Origin: JAFDZO01 sp041859205
Lineage (GTDB): Bacteria > Bacteroidota > Ignavibacteria > Tepidaquicellales > Tepidaquicellaceae
Length of the DNA stretch: 8,625 nucleotides
Direction of reading: 5' to 3'
NCBI GenBank assembly: GCA_041859205.1
Contig: JBHEKU010000305.1
Span: 1 to 8,625 of the forward strand
Positions 7,580-8,625 of this stretch are shown here, one piece after another; within the stretch, counting starts at the first letter, position 1; every line of letters starts with the position of its first letter. The translations under genes and the position numbers were made by a program. The notes beneath the pieces were generated by a model. The model was given only the letters and a program-made list of their open reading frames with translations, had not been told where the DNA came from and ran no database searches.

Positions 7580-8625
7580 TTTTGTGATTTATCTGCTATT
7601 AATTCACCCAATTTATCAGATGTAAAAAATTCCACATCAGGCCATTTTTTTACTATAGAGGTAAGAAGTTTCTTTAAAAGTGATAAGTTCTGTGACCGGT
7701 TTTGCTCAACAATGCTGCCCATAAAATTCAACCTATGTGTTGAAATTATTGCAGGCTTATTCCATCTGAACGAAACATCTATCTGATGCAAACAATTGTT
7801 AACGGAATCAAAATTTGAAGACATTAACGCAGGTTCAAAGAAAGAATTTCTTACTAAGTAATATTGGTTTGTTGAATTACTTTCTCCGGTAAAATGTTTT
7901 TTATTTTTATTCTCAACTTTTTCACTATGTGGAATTACCTGAAAACGGGCTCCTTGTAAATATTTTACTCCGATATCGGAAAGTACAGGTTCTAATTTTG
8001 AACTCCATGTGTGATTAGGAGCAATAAAAGAAAGTGAATTGTACCCGAAATAACTTTGGAAAATGCTCTGCGCATCTTTAACTATTTCTTTTTGTCGGGT
8101 TAGTTCTTTTTCATCATCAAAATCCAATGCAGCCATATAACTTCTGCGATTCTCTTTGGAGACGTTTGTACTGATACCGAACATATTATTTTCAAAAGCA
8201 AATAGTGTTTCTTTTGAACCTTCCTGAAGATAACTCATCCACCTATGTACATTTAAATGCTCGCGTCCGTGAAGCTGCGGATGAAAAATATTTTCTGCGA
8301 TGCCTTTTTTCCACAAATTGAAAGAGTTTTTGCAGTCAGGAAACCTTTCAAAGGTCTTTACGGAATTTTCAAAATAATATTCTTTATAGCCTGATTCTTT
8401 TATCTTTTCAAAGTCAGGATTTGCTACTATGGTATTTGCAGTGATTACCGGATGTTGACCTGAACCGGTTTTACAGGATAATAAAACATCAAATAGTAAA
8501 TTTAAATCTTCTTCAGTTTCTAAAGAATCATATTTGCAATAACTGCATTTATTAACTTCTATTCCTGAAGCAAGTAATTTATCATATACATCCTTTGATG
8601 GCATTCTGATAGAACCCCAGTCATC
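7576..8625 (-). CDS. Polysaccharide-deacetylase-like protein, N-terminus beyond window
   Basis: The frame stays open to the last base, so this gene is truncated by the window edge. The first visible codons encode D-D-W-G-S, equivalent to D29-D30-Y-G-N of the paralogue at 1120-2232. About 28 residues are therefore missing, and the Met codon at 8604 is internal, not the start. The 349 visible residues keep the deacetylase-like motifs: H-G-R-E-H at 119-123, A-P-N-H in place of N-P-P, and S-T-H-R-L-N around His297, plus K-Y-D-S-L-E-x-E-E-D-L and W-P-D-V-E-F shared with the paralogue. The putative metal triad (Asp, His, His) is intact. The expected role is metal-dependent removal of an acyl group from a glycan or its precursor, in a divergent CE4-like family; the substrate is unknown. 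The TGA overlaps the CapA-like ATG, so the two are translationally coupled. Whether it has a signal peptide cannot be seen. Confidence 0.65.
   Translation of the reverse strand, partial: DDWGSIRMPSKDVYDKLLASGIEVNKCSYCKYDSLETEEDLNLLFDVLLSCKTGSGQHPVITANTIVANPDFEKIKESGYKEYYFENSVKTFERFPDCKNSFNLWKKGIAENIFHPQLHGREHLNVHRWMSYLQEGSKETLFAFENNMFGISTNVSKENRRSYMAALDFDDEKELTRQKEIVKDAQSIFQSYFGYNSLSFIAPNHTWSSKLEPVLSDIGVKYLQGARFQVIPHSEKVENKNKKHFTGESNSTNQYYLVRNSFFEPALMSSNFDSVNNCLHQIDVSFRWNKPAIISTHRLNFMGSIVEQNRSQNLSLLKKLLTSIVKKWPDVEFFTSDKLGELIADKSQK

Noticed and set aside
8604..8625. Treating the Met codon at 8604 as the start of the last deacetylase-like gene.
   Set aside because: The frame continues to the window edge with D-D-W-G-S, matching the conserved Asp pair of the paralogue, so the gene begins outside the window.

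Overview
The window is AT-rich and reads as one slice of a surface-polysaccharide (capsule, O-antigen or exopolysaccharide) biosynthesis locus. All seven recognisable genes lie on the minus strand, so transcription runs from base 8625 towards base 1. Low GC, few strong Shine-Dalgarno sequences and the style of the proteins suggest a member of the Bacteroidota/Chlorobiota-Ignavibacteria side of the tree. That placement is an inference; there is no rRNA or other marker here to fix it.

In transcription order: (1) a polysaccharide-deacetylase-like protein, cut at its N-terminus by the window edge (>8625 to 7576); (2) a CapA/PGA_cap-family metallophosphoesterase-like protein (7579 to 6455); (3) a RimK-like ATP-grasp ligase (6458 to 5436); (4) a UDP-glucuronate 4-epimerase-type sugar-nucleotide epimerase (5435 to 4410); (5) a glutamine-hydrolysing asparagine synthetase homologue (4372 to 2501). 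Genes 1-4 overlap by 4 bases or abut with no gap, and gene 5 follows after 37 bases, so 1-5 look like one operon. A 268-base gap with a long imperfect hairpin follows. Then come (6) a second, full-length paralogue of gene 1 (2232 to 1120), a 217-base gap with a terminator-like hairpin, and (7) a family 4 glycosyltransferase that runs off the window at base 1.

Possible joint role (inference): the epimerase would supply UDP-galacturonate from UDP-glucuronate. The asparagine synthetase homologue could amidate a uronic acid, as proposed for similar genes in other O-antigen and capsule loci. The ATP-grasp protein could form a further amide or peptide-like bond. The CapA-like protein and the two deacetylase-like proteins would modify the same glycan or its lipid-linked or nucleotide-linked precursor. 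Neither the CapA-like protein nor the full-length deacetylase-like protein shows a signal peptide, so modification before export is more likely than after it. The tightly coupled trio deacetylase-like / CapA-like / ATP-grasp is the least ordinary part of the window and the best candidate for an undescribed modification module.
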